Source: Parcubacteria group bacterium Gr01-1014_20 (GTDB lineage: Bacteria > Patescibacteriota > Minisyncoccia > UBA6257 > 2-01-FULL-56-20). From it: a DNA stretch of 38,655 bases. This document shows positions 1-6,870 of the stretch, piece by piece. Location: the NCBI GenBank assembly GCA_007376265.1, contig VMFW01000012.1:1-38655 (forward strand). Direction: 5' to 3'. A program made the position numbers and the translations under genes. Position 1 is the first letter of the stretch. Every line of letters begins with the position of its first letter. The notes below the pieces were generated by a model. The model did not search any database, was not told where the DNA came from, and was given only the letters and a program-made list of their open reading frames with translations.

Positions 1-1
1 C

Positions 2-592
2 ATATTAGATCAAACCGCGATTGTCCTAAACACTGGTGCGATATTGAATGGTAGGGCGCTCGCGCAGACCGCCGTTACGCTCGACGCAAACACCGTTACG
101 GTGCCAGCTTCTGGAAATCAAACACCGAACCCAACTCCTGCAACTCCGGCAGTTCCAGCAATTCCGGCAATACCGCGATCAGGGACAGGCACCTCAGCCA
201 CTCCAGCGATTCCTGCTATACCAGCTAGTAAATCTGCTCAGGAGAGGGTGAACGAGTTGCTAGTGATATTACATTCACTACAGGCACAAGTACAAGCAGG
301 ACAGCCTATCGTGCAACAAGGTTCCGCTTCCGCCTTCGGTCAACAAGTTCGCGCTATTGCAGTGAATCTAGGAGAGGGTCGTCGCGGCAACGATGTGAAA
401 ATTCTCCAGCAATTCTTGACCTCTCAAGATAAAGGTCCAGCAGCACAAGCCCTAGCTAGGGTTGGTGCGACTGCTTACTTTGGTGGTCTGACTCGCGCAG
501 CATTGGCTGAATTTCAGGCGAACGTCGGGATTAGTCCGGCTTTAGGAAATTTCGGAGCGATCACTCGGGCTTACGTAAGTGCTCATTACTAA
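2..592 (+). CDS. Ice-binding-like (DUF3494) protein with peptidoglycan-binding C-terminus, 5' partial
   Basis: The reading frame is open from base 2, so the gene enters from outside the window. The first ~35 residues (LNTGAILNGRALAQTAVTLD, then NTVTVP) match the last strands of DUF3494 ice-binding-like beta-helix proteins. A Pro/Ala-rich linker with repeated PAIPAIP units follows, then a short helical stretch, then a PG_binding_1-like domain near the C-terminus (NDVKILQQFL, YFGGLTRAALAEFQ). This suggests a secreted adhesin or ice/surface-binding protein anchored to peptidoglycan. A TTG at 44 could be mistaken for the start, but the DUF3494 match continues upstream of it. The family assignment comes from motif recognition; ice binding itself is not shown, since many DUF3494 proteins are adhesins. 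Confidence 0.8.
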   Translation: MLDQTAIVLNTGAILNGRALAQTAVTLDANTVTVPASGNQTPNPTPATPAVPAIPAIPRSGTGTSATPAIPAIPASKSAQERVNELLVILHSLQAQVQAGQPIVQQGSASAFGQQVRAIAVNLGEGRRGNDVKILQQFLTSQDKGPAAQALARVGATAYFGGLTRAALAEFQANVGISPALGNFGAITRAYVSAHY

Positions 593-610
593 ATTAACTA
601 AAAAAATTGC

Positions 611-859
611 ATGGGAATTATTTTGTGGATTATATTCGGAGCGTTAGTCGGTTGGATCGCCTCCTTGATTATGAAGACTGACGCCGAACAAGGAGCATTG
701 CTGAACATTATTGTTGGTGTGGTCGGCGCAGTTATAGGTGGTTGGTTAATGAGCGTTGTTGGAGAGAGCGGAGTGGGAGGATTTAACCTGTACAGTTTTC
801 TTGTCGCATTGCTTGGGGCGTGTGTCTTGATTGCGATCGTGCGAGCGTTGAGACGTTAG
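611..859 (+). CDS. GlsB/YeaQ/YmgE family small membrane protein
   Basis: An 82-residue, almost wholly hydrophobic protein with three predicted membrane helices and the Gly-rich pattern of the transglycosylase-associated (PF04226) family: GALVGWIASLIM at the start, then NIIVGVVGAVIGGWLM, and a last helix ending in basic residues. Members are stress-associated inner-membrane proteins of unknown biochemical role. It lies 18 bases after the preceding stop and 29 bases before the YggT gene. No Shine-Dalgarno sequence is visible before its ATG. Confidence 0.85.
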   Translation: MGIILWIIFGALVGWIASLIMKTDAEQGALLNIIVGVVGAVIGGWLMSVVGESGVGGFNLYSFLVALLGACVLIAIVRALRR

Positions 860-888
860 GGTAGCTATTTTTATCAATATTCACAATT

Positions 889-1242
889 ATGGACTCATAT
901 AACTCTCCGACAACTAAGTCTTTATTGAAAGGCACTCAGATTGTCTGGTATATTCTTTCGCTTCTCGAGGTACTGCTTGCTTTCCGCTTTGTGCTTAAAC
1001 TCACGGGAGCAAACCCTGAGGCGGGATTTTCAAGTTTTATCTACAGCATCACTTGGCCATTTGCCACTCCTTTTCTTGCGGTATTTCCAAGGACCGTAGT
1101 TCAGGGCAGTATTTTTGAATGGACCACTCTTTTGGCGATGTTAGTGTATTGGATGATTGCCATCGCAATCGTTCGATTGTTTCTGATGAGCAAAACCGTA
1201 TCAACACCAGAAGCCGCGGCCAAGCTGGAAAAACAGGAATAA
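889..1242 (+). CDS. YggT family membrane protein
   Basis: A 117-residue membrane protein with about three hydrophobic helices. The pattern LLEVLLAFRFVLKLTGAN, then the SFIYSITWPFATPF segment and a late hydrophobic helix, fits the YggT family (PF02325), which is linked in other bacteria to cell-envelope and cell-division loci. The C-terminus is a short charged tail (EAAAKLEKQE). It probably shares a transcript with the GlsB-like gene just upstream. Confidence 0.75.
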   Translation: MDSYNSPTTKSLLKGTQIVWYILSLLEVLLAFRFVLKLTGANPEAGFSSFIYSITWPFATPFLAVFPRTVVQGSIFEWTTLLAMLVYWMIAIAIVRLFLMSKTVSTPEAAAKLEKQE

Positions 1243-1245
1243 AGA

Positions 1246-1283
1246 GGCGGTAATGCCGCTGTAATAACCTGTAATATACCGCC
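1246..1283. terminator. Inverted repeat after the YggT gene
   Basis: GGCGGTA (1246-1252) pairs with TACCGCC (1277-1283) just after the YggT stop. There is no T-run behind it, so it may be a weak terminator or only an RNA fold. Confidence 0.35.
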
Positions 1284-1340
1284 CCTAGGAACGGCATCAT
1301 CCATAGAGAGATACATGTAGAGGGGTCGACTATATAAGTC

Positions 1341-1346
1341 TATAAT
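1341..1346 (+). promoter_or_regulatory. -10 box for the secreted PG-binding gene
   Basis: A perfect TATAAT lies 24 bases before the ATG at 1371. No good -35 is visible at 16-18 bases upstream. No Shine-Dalgarno precedes the ATG. Confidence 0.45.
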
Positions 1347-1370
1347 CAATCAATTTTAACGTAAAAAACA

Positions 1371-2030
1371 ATGACTAAAAAAATAAACGTATCGAAGATC
1401 AGTTTTGTGTCAGTAGGAACTCTTTTAGCGCTCGTGTTGATTTTATCGGCAACTACGCAAAAGGCGCATGCGGCCATTACAAGTCAATTGGATCTTGGTT
1501 CGACTGTAAGCGACGTAGCGGAGCTTCAGCAATTCCTAGCCACGAATTCTTTCATCTATCCAGCAGGAATCGTTTCCGGGTACTTTGGTCCACTCACCCA
1601 GGCTGCCGTCGTGCAGTTCCAGGTTGCCTATGGCATCCCGCAAGTAGGACGGGTCGGCCCGATGACCATGGCGAAAATAAACAGCATCATGTCGTCCGGT
1701 TTCGGTCTTGATATTAGTGCTCCAATCAAGGCGAATGCCTCGGTACAGGCTAACCGTACCGACGCTACCATCGGTTGGACAACGAATGAGCTTGCTCGAG
1801 GTCAAGTGTATTACGACACATTACCTATTCGATCAGATGAAGCAACTGGCCACGCCCAACAGGCGTATGTGAGCGGCGTATTTGCTCCGAATAATACGAA
1901 TACTCAGAACTCACAGTCCGTGACCATTCAGGGCCTTCAGCCGAATACACTCTATTACTACCTTACCCGAGCAATAGATAATTCGGGGAATCTTAGTATG
2001 AGCGTACAGAACACATTCCGCACCAATTAG
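1371..2030 (+). CDS. Secreted peptidoglycan-binding protein with FnIII-like domain
   Basis: 219 residues. The N-terminal signal peptide has a basic start, a hydrophobic core around residues 12-28 and an AHA-A cleavage site near residue 34. A PG_binding_1-like domain follows at about residues 45-110 (VAELQQFL, GYFGPLTQAAVVQFQ, VGRVGPMTMAKIN). The last ~100 residues resemble a fibronectin type III/purple acid phosphatase N-terminal domain (ATIGWTTNELARGQVYYDT and QGLQPNTLYYYLTRAIDNSG). It is probably a cell-wall-attached extracellular protein. The PG-binding half resembles the tail of the first gene in the window, so the two may be anchored alike. Confidence 0.75.
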   Translation: MTKKINVSKISFVSVGTLLALVLILSATTQKAHAAITSQLDLGSTVSDVAELQQFLATNSFIYPAGIVSGYFGPLTQAAVVQFQVAYGIPQVGRVGPMTMAKINSIMSSGFGLDISAPIKANASVQANRTDATIGWTTNELARGQVYYDTLPIRSDEATGHAQQAYVSGVFAPNNTNTQNSQSVTIQGLQPNTLYYYLTRAIDNSGNLSMSVQNTFRTN

Positions 2031-2051
2031 TTGGGGGCGAGAAAGTGAGGC

Positions 2052-2084
2052 AAAAAATCACCGAGATTTACCCGGTGGTTTTTT
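2052..2084 (+). terminator. Rho-independent terminator
   Basis: AAAAAATCACCG (2052-2063) pairs with CGGTGGTTTTTT (2073-2084), with one G-U pair and a T-run. It follows the secreted PG-binding gene by 21 bases. Its A/T symmetry means it could also serve the minus-strand tRNA-Leu transcript. Confidence 0.85.
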
Positions 2085-2108
2085 GTTATGGAGAATGCTG
2101 ATCCTGTG

Positions 2109-2191
2109 TGCCCGGGGTGGGAGTCGAACCCACAAACCCTTTCGGGTCAAGGATTTTAAGTCCTCTGCGTAAACCATTCCGCCACCCGGGC
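2109..2191 (-). tRNA. tRNA-Leu (UAA)
   Basis: Reading the minus strand, acceptor GCCCGGG (from 2191) pairs with CCCGGGC (ending 2110), with discriminator A at 2109. The anticodon loop CTTAAAA gives anticodon UAA. A long variable arm (ACCCGAAAGGGT) marks a class II tRNA, and the T-arm is GTGGGTTCGACTCCCAC. The CCA end is not encoded. Confidence 0.95.
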
Positions 2192-2223
2192 GTCATACAT
2201 AAATCTGGTTTTCTATGTACTTG

Positions 2224-2295
2224 AGGCCGCGGCGGGAATTGCACCCACGTATATCTCTTTTGCAGAGAGATGCCTTACTACTTGGCTACGCGGCC
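2224..2295 (-). tRNA. tRNA-Cys (GCA)
   Basis: On the minus strand, acceptor GGCCGCG pairs with CGCGGCC, with discriminator U at 2224 as is usual for tRNA-Cys. The anticodon stem ATCTCT/AGAGAT encloses loop CTGCAAA, anticodon GCA. The T-loop reads TGCAATT instead of the usual TTCAANY, a small oddity. CCA is not encoded. Confidence 0.93.
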
Positions 2296-2302
2296 ATAAA
2301 GC

Positions 2303-2638
2303 CTACTTATTATTATCGTCTATTAGTAATTTTTCAACTACCGCCGCGTTTTCGGAGCCGTGGTCGATTTTGAAGTCAATCTGAGGCATGGTTTTCATCG
2401 TGACTTTTTTGGCGAGGGTTCGCCGAAGTTCAAATTTGTTTTCGTTTAATGTTTCTAGACTTTCCTCGGCTTTTTCGGATGGAAAAACGCTAAATCCGAT
2501 ATTGGCGTGCTCAAGTTTATCGCTAAACTGGACGCTCGTGATGGTTACAATCGCACCGGGGAATTCTAATTCTCTCTCGATGATTCTCGAAAGCTCCTCT
2601 TCGAAAACTTTGGTTAAGCGTTCGGATCGGTAATTCAT
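2303..2638 (-). CDS. rbfA: Ribosome-binding factor A
   Basis: 111 residues, typical RbfA length. The N-terminus (RSERLTKVFEEELSRIIERE) is the classic helix-1 pattern, followed by the KH-like core (IVTITSVQFSDKLEHANIGFSVFP) and the ending MKTMPQIDFKIDHGSENAAVVEKLL. RbfA binds the immature 30S subunit and helps finish 16S rRNA maturation. It lies on the same strand as infB with one orphan gene between, a variant of the widespread infB-rbfA order, and two tRNA genes follow. Confidence 0.92.
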   Translation of the reverse strand: MNYRSERLTKVFEEELSRIIERELEFPGAIVTITSVQFSDKLEHANIGFSVFPSEKAEESLETLNENKFELRRTLAKKVTMKTMPQIDFKIDHGSENAAVVEKLLIDDNNK

Positions 2639-2660
2639 TCAGCAACTATAGCAGAAAAGA

Positions 2661-2689
2661 AAGGCCTTTCAAGTGATTTGAAAGGCCTT
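2661..2689 (-). terminator. Bidirectional terminator between the orphan gene and rbfA
   Basis: A perfect 12-bp stem, AAGGCCTTTCAA (2661-2672) with TTGAAAGGCCTT (2678-2689). On the minus strand it is followed by TCTTTTC, so it ends the gene at 2704-3384 and separates it from rbfA. Confidence 0.85.
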
Positions 2690-2703
2690 AAATTTTTGAA
2701 AAG

Positions 2704-3384
2704 TTAGTCGGACTTAGTGGTAAGCTCGAAAGCGAACCAATGGTCGAAAGTCCAGTGTGTTTCGTAAGATGGCAGACGGGCTCCTTTTGAACGTGTTTCC
2801 AACCATAGTCCAGGCACTCTTATTGTATTCTCCAGGGGACAAGGAGTAAGGGTAACGATAATCATTCGCTTTAAGTAGAGGTCATCGGCAAGGCTACTAT
2901 ACTCTCTGCCGATAGCGAAACATGTGCGTGGAGTTGTAGGGCGCAAATTTTGTTGGTAGGCCCAACCCAGGACGTCGCTTGAATTTAAGTCACTTCCAAA
3001 GTTCACCAGAGTGATAACTTTGAAACTGCTTAGTGGTTCTGGCTTATAATGATCGCCAACTTTCCAGATCCATGACTCGCCCAGATAAGCCCGAGTATGG
3101 AGCGGGGTGTGACATTCTTTTAATGCACGGTCCCAGGGGGAAGATTCGTTTACCCAAATTGGAATACTCAAAACTACTCCTCCAGCAGGTGATGTGATGC
3201 CGGCGATGGAGTTTTTAATGACGAAACCGCCGCCGCCGAGAAATTTAGTAAACTGCTCACCCGCTCGCCTGGGATTATCGATAATGCGCTGTACTGTGCC
3301 AGGCGAAAGATCTGACCAGCTGGCGTTACTACTTAAAACGGACATCAACTGCAGGGCCTGCTCGCGGCTGACCACGCTACTCAT
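2704..3384 (-). CDS. Hypothetical protein, 226 aa
   Basis: I do not recognise a characterised family. The start (SREQALQLMSVLSSNASWSDL, then GTVQRIIDNPRRAGEQFTKFL) looks like a helical domain, and the rest is mixed alpha/beta with many Trp and no signal peptide or membrane helix. Soluble proteins of this general form are common orphans in Parcubacteria. It has its own promoter, a ~80-base leader with repeated GCTGACC motifs and its own terminator, although it sits between infB and rbfA. The ATG at 3384 has AAAGGA upstream. Coding evidence is the long open frame with flanking promoter and terminator. Confidence 0.75.
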   Translation of the reverse strand: MSSVVSREQALQLMSVLSSNASWSDLSPGTVQRIIDNPRRAGEQFTKFLGGGGFVIKNSIAGITSPAGGVVLSIPIWVNESSPWDRALKECHTPLHTRAYLGESWIWKVGDHYKPEPLSSFKVITLVNFGSDLNSSDVLGWAYQQNLRPTTPRTCFAIGREYSSLADDLYLKRMIIVTLTPCPLENTIRVPGLWLETRSKGARLPSYETHWTFDHWFAFELTTKSD

Positions 3385-3450
3385 GGCTGACCGTCCTTTC
3401 TTATTTGTTGTGGCTGACCAAGCAACCTAGCCTTTGGTGCTCAGCTGACC
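3367..3450. repeat. Four copies of GCTGACC around the start of the orphan gene
   Basis: GCTGACC occurs at 3367, 3386, 3413 and 3444. The first lies inside the coding region, the second touches the start codon, and the last two lie in the leader. On the mRNA strand the motif is GGTCAGC. Spacings are 19, 27 and 31 bases. It may be an operator or RNA-binding array; function is unknown. Confidence 0.55.
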
Positions 3451-3470
3451 GGGTTAAAAGTACTGGTTAG

Positions 3471-3498
3471 ATTCTAAGACATTGAACCCTTTAGTCAA
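3471..3498 (-). promoter_or_regulatory. Sigma70-like promoter for the orphan gene
   Basis: Reading the minus strand: TTGACT (3498-3493), 16-base spacer, TAGAAT (3476-3471). The leader to the ATG at 3384 is about 80 bases and contains the GGTCAGC repeats. Confidence 0.65.
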
Positions 3499-3503
3499 TT
3501 TAG

Positions 3504-5003
3504 TTATTTAATTATAATATGATCCCCTTTCTGGATGGCCATACTCGAGTTCACGATGAAGCCGCACTCCTTGCCAGCTTCGACTTGGTTCACTTCAAGT
3601 TTGCCAGTTTGGAGACTCACAATTTTGCCGTGGCCGACGAGATGGGGGTCGGTGTCGACTGCCTTGGATGGGTCTGCATCGGGTGAAGGCGGAGTGACTC
3701 GGTGGATCTCGACGTTCGCGCGGTTTTTCATAACGCCATCAACGACCTTACCGCCAACTAACTGTTTTTGAAGTTTGGCTTGGCTGAAGACGGCGAGGAC
3801 CTCGAGCCGGCCAGTCACGGCGGCGGCTTCGGGTTTCATAAGAATCACTTCGATGTCCTTGATCAGATGATAGACGATGTCACCCACGAGGATTCTCACC
3901 TTTTGAATCTCGGCTAAATTTTTGGTGGATTTGGAAACTTTGTTTTTGAAACCGATGATAATGGCTTTCGAGGCAATGGCGTTTTTCACATCATTGTCGC
4001 CGATGTCCCCCACTGATTCGTCGAGGATCAAAACTGGTTTTTCGCAAGGGAGAGATTTCATAATGGCCGAGAGGGCTTCGAGAGAACCGGAGTCCGAGGC
4101 TTTCACAATAAACTTGATGGCGTTTTCATTTTGCGCGTTGGCTTGAGTGATGCCGCGATTCTCGGCCACAATAATTTTATTGACTGACTCGGTCGAAATA
4201 TTTTTACCAGCGGTAAATGCTTCGCCAACTTGCGGGAGACTTTCGAAGCCGATAATGAGCGCTGGGGAAGAAGGCAATAGTTCAGTGGCTTTTTGCCCTC
4301 TAAAGTTTTCCAAGATTTTCACTTTGCCCTTGGCGCTTGCGGTCACGATGTCGTCGCCCTGGCGAAGCGTGCCGTTTTTGACGATGGCGGTGACTTCCAT
4401 GCCACGACGAGGATCAACTTTAGCCTCAAGAATAAACCCGGTGGCTTCGGCTTCGGCGGAGTAGGTCAAACTTTCATAGTCGGCGGCGAGGAGAATTAGA
4501 TCGATAAGCTCGTTAACATTTTGACCCGTTTTGGCAGAGATGGGTTCAAAGCTCACGTGACCACCATAGCCCTCAAGAAGAACGCCTTCCCCGGTCAATT
4601 CATTTTTAACTTTTTCGATGTTGGCTTCGGGTTTATCAACTTTATTGATGGCGACTACAAAAGGAGTTTTGGTGTCGTTCAGGATTTTGATGACCTCTTT
4701 AGTTTGGGGTTTCAAACCTTCTTCGGCGGCAACCACGAGAATCGCCAAGTCAGCGATCGAGGCGCCGCGAGAACGCATTTTGGTAAAGGCTTCATGGCCG
4801 GGAGTATCGATAAAAGTGATCTTTCGGTCAGTGTGAACGATTTCGTAGGCACCAACGGATTGGGTGATGCCACCGGCTTCTTTGCCAGCGACATTAGATT
4901 TCCGAATATAATCCAGCAAAGTAGTTTTGCCGTGGTCAACATGGCCCATGACAACCACAATGGGTGGTCTGGGGGTTAGTTTTGGCTCGGAAGTCGCGCT
5001 CAT
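3504..5003 (-). CDS. infB: Translation initiation factor IF-2 (short form)
   Basis: A GTPase that places initiator tRNA on the 30S subunit and promotes subunit joining. All G motifs are present: GHVDHGKTTLL (G1, ~residues 20-30), GGITQ (G2), DTPGHEAF (G3), NKVDK (G4) and SAKTG (G5). Domain II, the IF-2 alpha/beta/alpha domain and the C-terminal tRNA-binding barrel follow. At 499 residues it lacks the long N-terminal IF2_N region of E. coli IF-2 and begins at the G domain after ~14 residues. The start is supported by a promoter whose -10 is only 8 bases upstream of the ATG, implying a leaderless message. Confidence 0.96.
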   Translation of the reverse strand: MSATSEPKLTPRPPIVVVMGHVDHGKTTLLDYIRKSNVAGKEAGGITQSVGAYEIVHTDRKITFIDTPGHEAFTKMRSRGASIADLAILVVAAEEGLKPQTKEVIKILNDTKTPFVVAINKVDKPEANIEKVKNELTGEGVLLEGYGGHVSFEPISAKTGQNVNELIDLILLAADYESLTYSAEAEATGFILEAKVDPRRGMEVTAIVKNGTLRQGDDIVTASAKGKVKILENFRGQKATELLPSSPALIIGFESLPQVGEAFTAGKNISTESVNKIIVAENRGITQANAQNENAIKFIVKASDSGSLEALSAIMKSLPCEKPVLILDESVGDIGDNDVKNAIASKAIIIGFKNKVSKSTKNLAEIQKVRILVGDIVYHLIKDIEVILMKPEAAAVTGRLEVLAVFSQAKLQKQLVGGKVVDGVMKNRANVEIHRVTPPSPDADPSKAVDTDPHLVGHGKIVSLQTGKLEVNQVEAGKECGFIVNSSMAIQKGDHIIIK

Positions 5004-5011
5004 AGGACTAA

Positions 5012-5040
5012 AGAATACAGAAAAAGGCCTGAAATTACAA
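5012..5040 (-). promoter_or_regulatory. infB promoter, apparently leaderless
   Basis: On the minus strand TTGTAA (5040-5035), 17-base spacer, TATTCT (5017-5012), then 8 bases to the infB ATG at 5003. Transcription should start at or within a couple of bases of the start codon. Confidence 0.65.
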
Positions 5041-5089
5041 GGTTTTGTTTGATAATTTGGTTTATTTCGTATATCTTAAATGAGCAAAC

Positions 5090-5176
5090 GGAGGCGTGGC
5101 CGAGCGGCTGAAGGCAGCATCCTGCTAAGATGTTAGGGGAGCAATCCCCTCGAAGGTTCGAATCCTTCCGCCTCCG
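5090..5176 (+). tRNA. tRNA-Ser (GCU)
   Basis: Acceptor GGAGGCG (5090-5096) pairs with CGCCTCC (5169-5175), discriminator G at 5176. The anticodon loop CTGCTAA gives GCU. A long variable arm (AGGGGAGCAATCCCCT) and T-arm AAGGTTCGAATCCTT are present. It is the left neighbour of the defence island; CCA is not encoded. Confidence 0.95.
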
Positions 5177-5199
5177 CAGTGACAAGTTTCTATCGGAGC

Positions 5200-5230
5200 A
5201 ACCCACATGGCTTGAATCCATGGATGGGTT
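5200..5230 (+). terminator. Hairpin after tRNA-Ser, shared with the 3' end of the AbiV-like gene
   Basis: AACCCACATGG (5200-5210) pairs with CCATG (5218-5222) and TGGGTT (5225-5230), with a two-base bulge, then TAATTTTCTTT follows. It probably terminates the tRNA-Ser transcript and overlaps the stop codon of the converging gene. Confidence 0.6.
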
Positions 5231-6786
5231 TAATTTTCTTTCTCCTTTTCTGTGGCAGCAAGTTGTTCCATGTAGTTTTTCGCTTGAAGCTGCATATAAA
5301 TATCGCAGTATAACTTGATGCCGGCCACTTCGGTAAGAGTGATGTTCGGAACCTTGCCAGAAACGGGGTCTAAATCGATGCCCATTTGCATTACCTCGTC
5401 CAATTCCTTAAATTCTCCTATCTCTTTGAATCTCTTCAGTGCCGCTTCCTTGAAATCACCCTTTCCGTTCCAGTCGCCGAAAATGAGAAAGGCGGCTTTG
5501 AGAGTTTTGAAGAATTCATAGAACGCGGTGGCTTCCGCACGGAAATGAATGTCGATTTTGCAAAATACGGAGAGAGCGATCGCATAAGCCTCCAAAAAAG
5601 TTTTAAGCTTTTTACCCTCCCGCATAAAAAACGGATAGACCGCAAGTACCCGCCCCATCTGATTTTCGTCAAGGACCAATTTCATCTCATCCCAACCGAG
5701 GGCAAGCCTTTTCTCTGGCACCACCATCAATTTTGTGTTGCCAGTTTTATCCACTTCTAAATCGATAATTTCGTCATAGAATTTTTCTATGTTTTTTGGA
5801 ATGTACCACCAGAACAGGCCGCCTGTTGCGACGTTAAGTGCGTTGACGAATGTCTTTGCCATGAAAAAGCCATACTCCCAGAGATGTACCGACTGTAGCG
5901 CTTTCGAAACAGTAAGCTCCATGATCATTTCGCTTTTCGCGTAATGCTTAGTCTCCTTCCTATCAGATTTGTAGAGCTTAATATCTTTTATCCCCGCGTT
6001 CCATTTGTTGAAAGCGTTATTTCTGATGGAGTGGGACTGGCTCTGAATTCTTATCTTCATTTTATATTTTGGGATCTCGGCATCGCTGCCTTCTGGCCGT
6101 TGCCGGGTTAATTCCTTCTGCGTAAGCTCCCGCATCTGTTCATCATTTTTATCAAACGCTTCTTTCAGCCACTTCATCCAATCTTTGCCATTGCCCAATT
6201 CTTGAAATTTTTTCATCGAAGTGCCGCTGAAAATGGATTTGGCTTTATCCTCGTCTCGTATCGCGCTATAAAACCACGTAAGGGTTTTCACGTCTTCCTC
6301 GTCGAATTCGTCGACCATCTTTTTCATTTTTTCCAATTCGAGACGGGCGCGTGTCAGCTCAACCAGATTTTTGGCTTCGCCCTCTCTAATCTCGGATCGG
6401 CCGTCCACGGCACCACTGGGATCGGTATAGAGATATAAGAGTCTGCGCTCGTGAAGAGTTTTTGACATTTCTCTTGCTTGTTCAATTTCTTCCTTCGTGA
6501 AACCATTGCTTTTTGTGGACGCTCCCCAAAGTGCCCAAAAAAGTTTCTTTTCGTGATCGCCAAAATCATCACGAAAATTGCCGAGTTCTTTGTTGCCAAT
6601 GGAAACGGTAAGACTGATAGATACCATGATCGCCTTGCCGATCTCCTCCATCGCCAAGAGGGCGAGGTGAAAACAGACGTTGTCGACATTTTTGCCGAGT
6701 TCTCGTTCCGCAACGGAAAGAAGCCCCTCAGCATTCGAGAGGCAATTGTCTCTTACCTTTTGTGCCCCACTGGTATTTTCGCTCAT
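5230..6786 (-). CDS. AbiV-like abortive infection protein (HEPN superfamily)
   Basis: 518 residues. The N-terminal ~130 residues fit the AbiV family: a helix with regularly spaced Ala/Leu ending in HLALLAMEEIGKAIM (~residues 40-54), then DHEKKLFWALWG and ERRLLYLYTD. AbiV of Lactococcus blocks phage growth, and the family is placed in the HEPN clan, many of whose members are RNases. The protein is far longer than the ~200 residues usual for AbiV. Residues ~200-518 are an extra mostly helical domain, with an acidic/hydrophobic centre (WEYGFFMAKTF, GGLFWWYIPKN), that I cannot place. A clear RxxxxH motif was not found, so nuclease activity is uncertain. It sits between tRNA-Ser and the serine recombinase and has its own leaderless-type promoter. 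Confidence 0.7.
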   Translation of the reverse strand: MSENTSGAQKVRDNCLSNAEGLLSVAERELGKNVDNVCFHLALLAMEEIGKAIMVSISLTVSIGNKELGNFRDDFGDHEKKLFWALWGASTKSNGFTKEEIEQAREMSKTLHERRLLYLYTDPSGAVDGRSEIREGEAKNLVELTRARLELEKMKKMVDEFDEEDVKTLTWFYSAIRDEDKAKSIFSGTSMKKFQELGNGKDWMKWLKEAFDKNDEQMRELTQKELTRQRPEGSDAEIPKYKMKIRIQSQSHSIRNNAFNKWNAGIKDIKLYKSDRKETKHYAKSEMIMELTVSKALQSVHLWEYGFFMAKTFVNALNVATGGLFWWYIPKNIEKFYDEIIDLEVDKTGNTKLMVVPEKRLALGWDEMKLVLDENQMGRVLAVYPFFMREGKKLKTFLEAYAIALSVFCKIDIHFRAEATAFYEFFKTLKAAFLIFGDWNGKGDFKEAALKRFKEIGEFKELDEVMQMGIDLDPVSGKVPNITLTEVAGIKLYCDIYMQLQAKNYMEQLAATEKEKEN

Positions 6787-6792
6787 GCGAGC

Positions 6793-6820
6793 ATTATACC
6801 GCCGCCATAAAGAATGAAAA
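6793..6820 (-). promoter_or_regulatory. Leaderless-type promoter of the AbiV-like gene
   Basis: On the minus strand a perfect TATAAT (6798-6793) ends 6 bases before the ATG at 6786. A weak -35 (TTTTCA, 6820-6815) lies at 16-base spacing. Confidence 0.65.
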
Positions 6821-6870
6821 TTGGCGCGGCTGGAAATTATCTGAAAAGCAGAAGGTCGTAATCCCCTATA

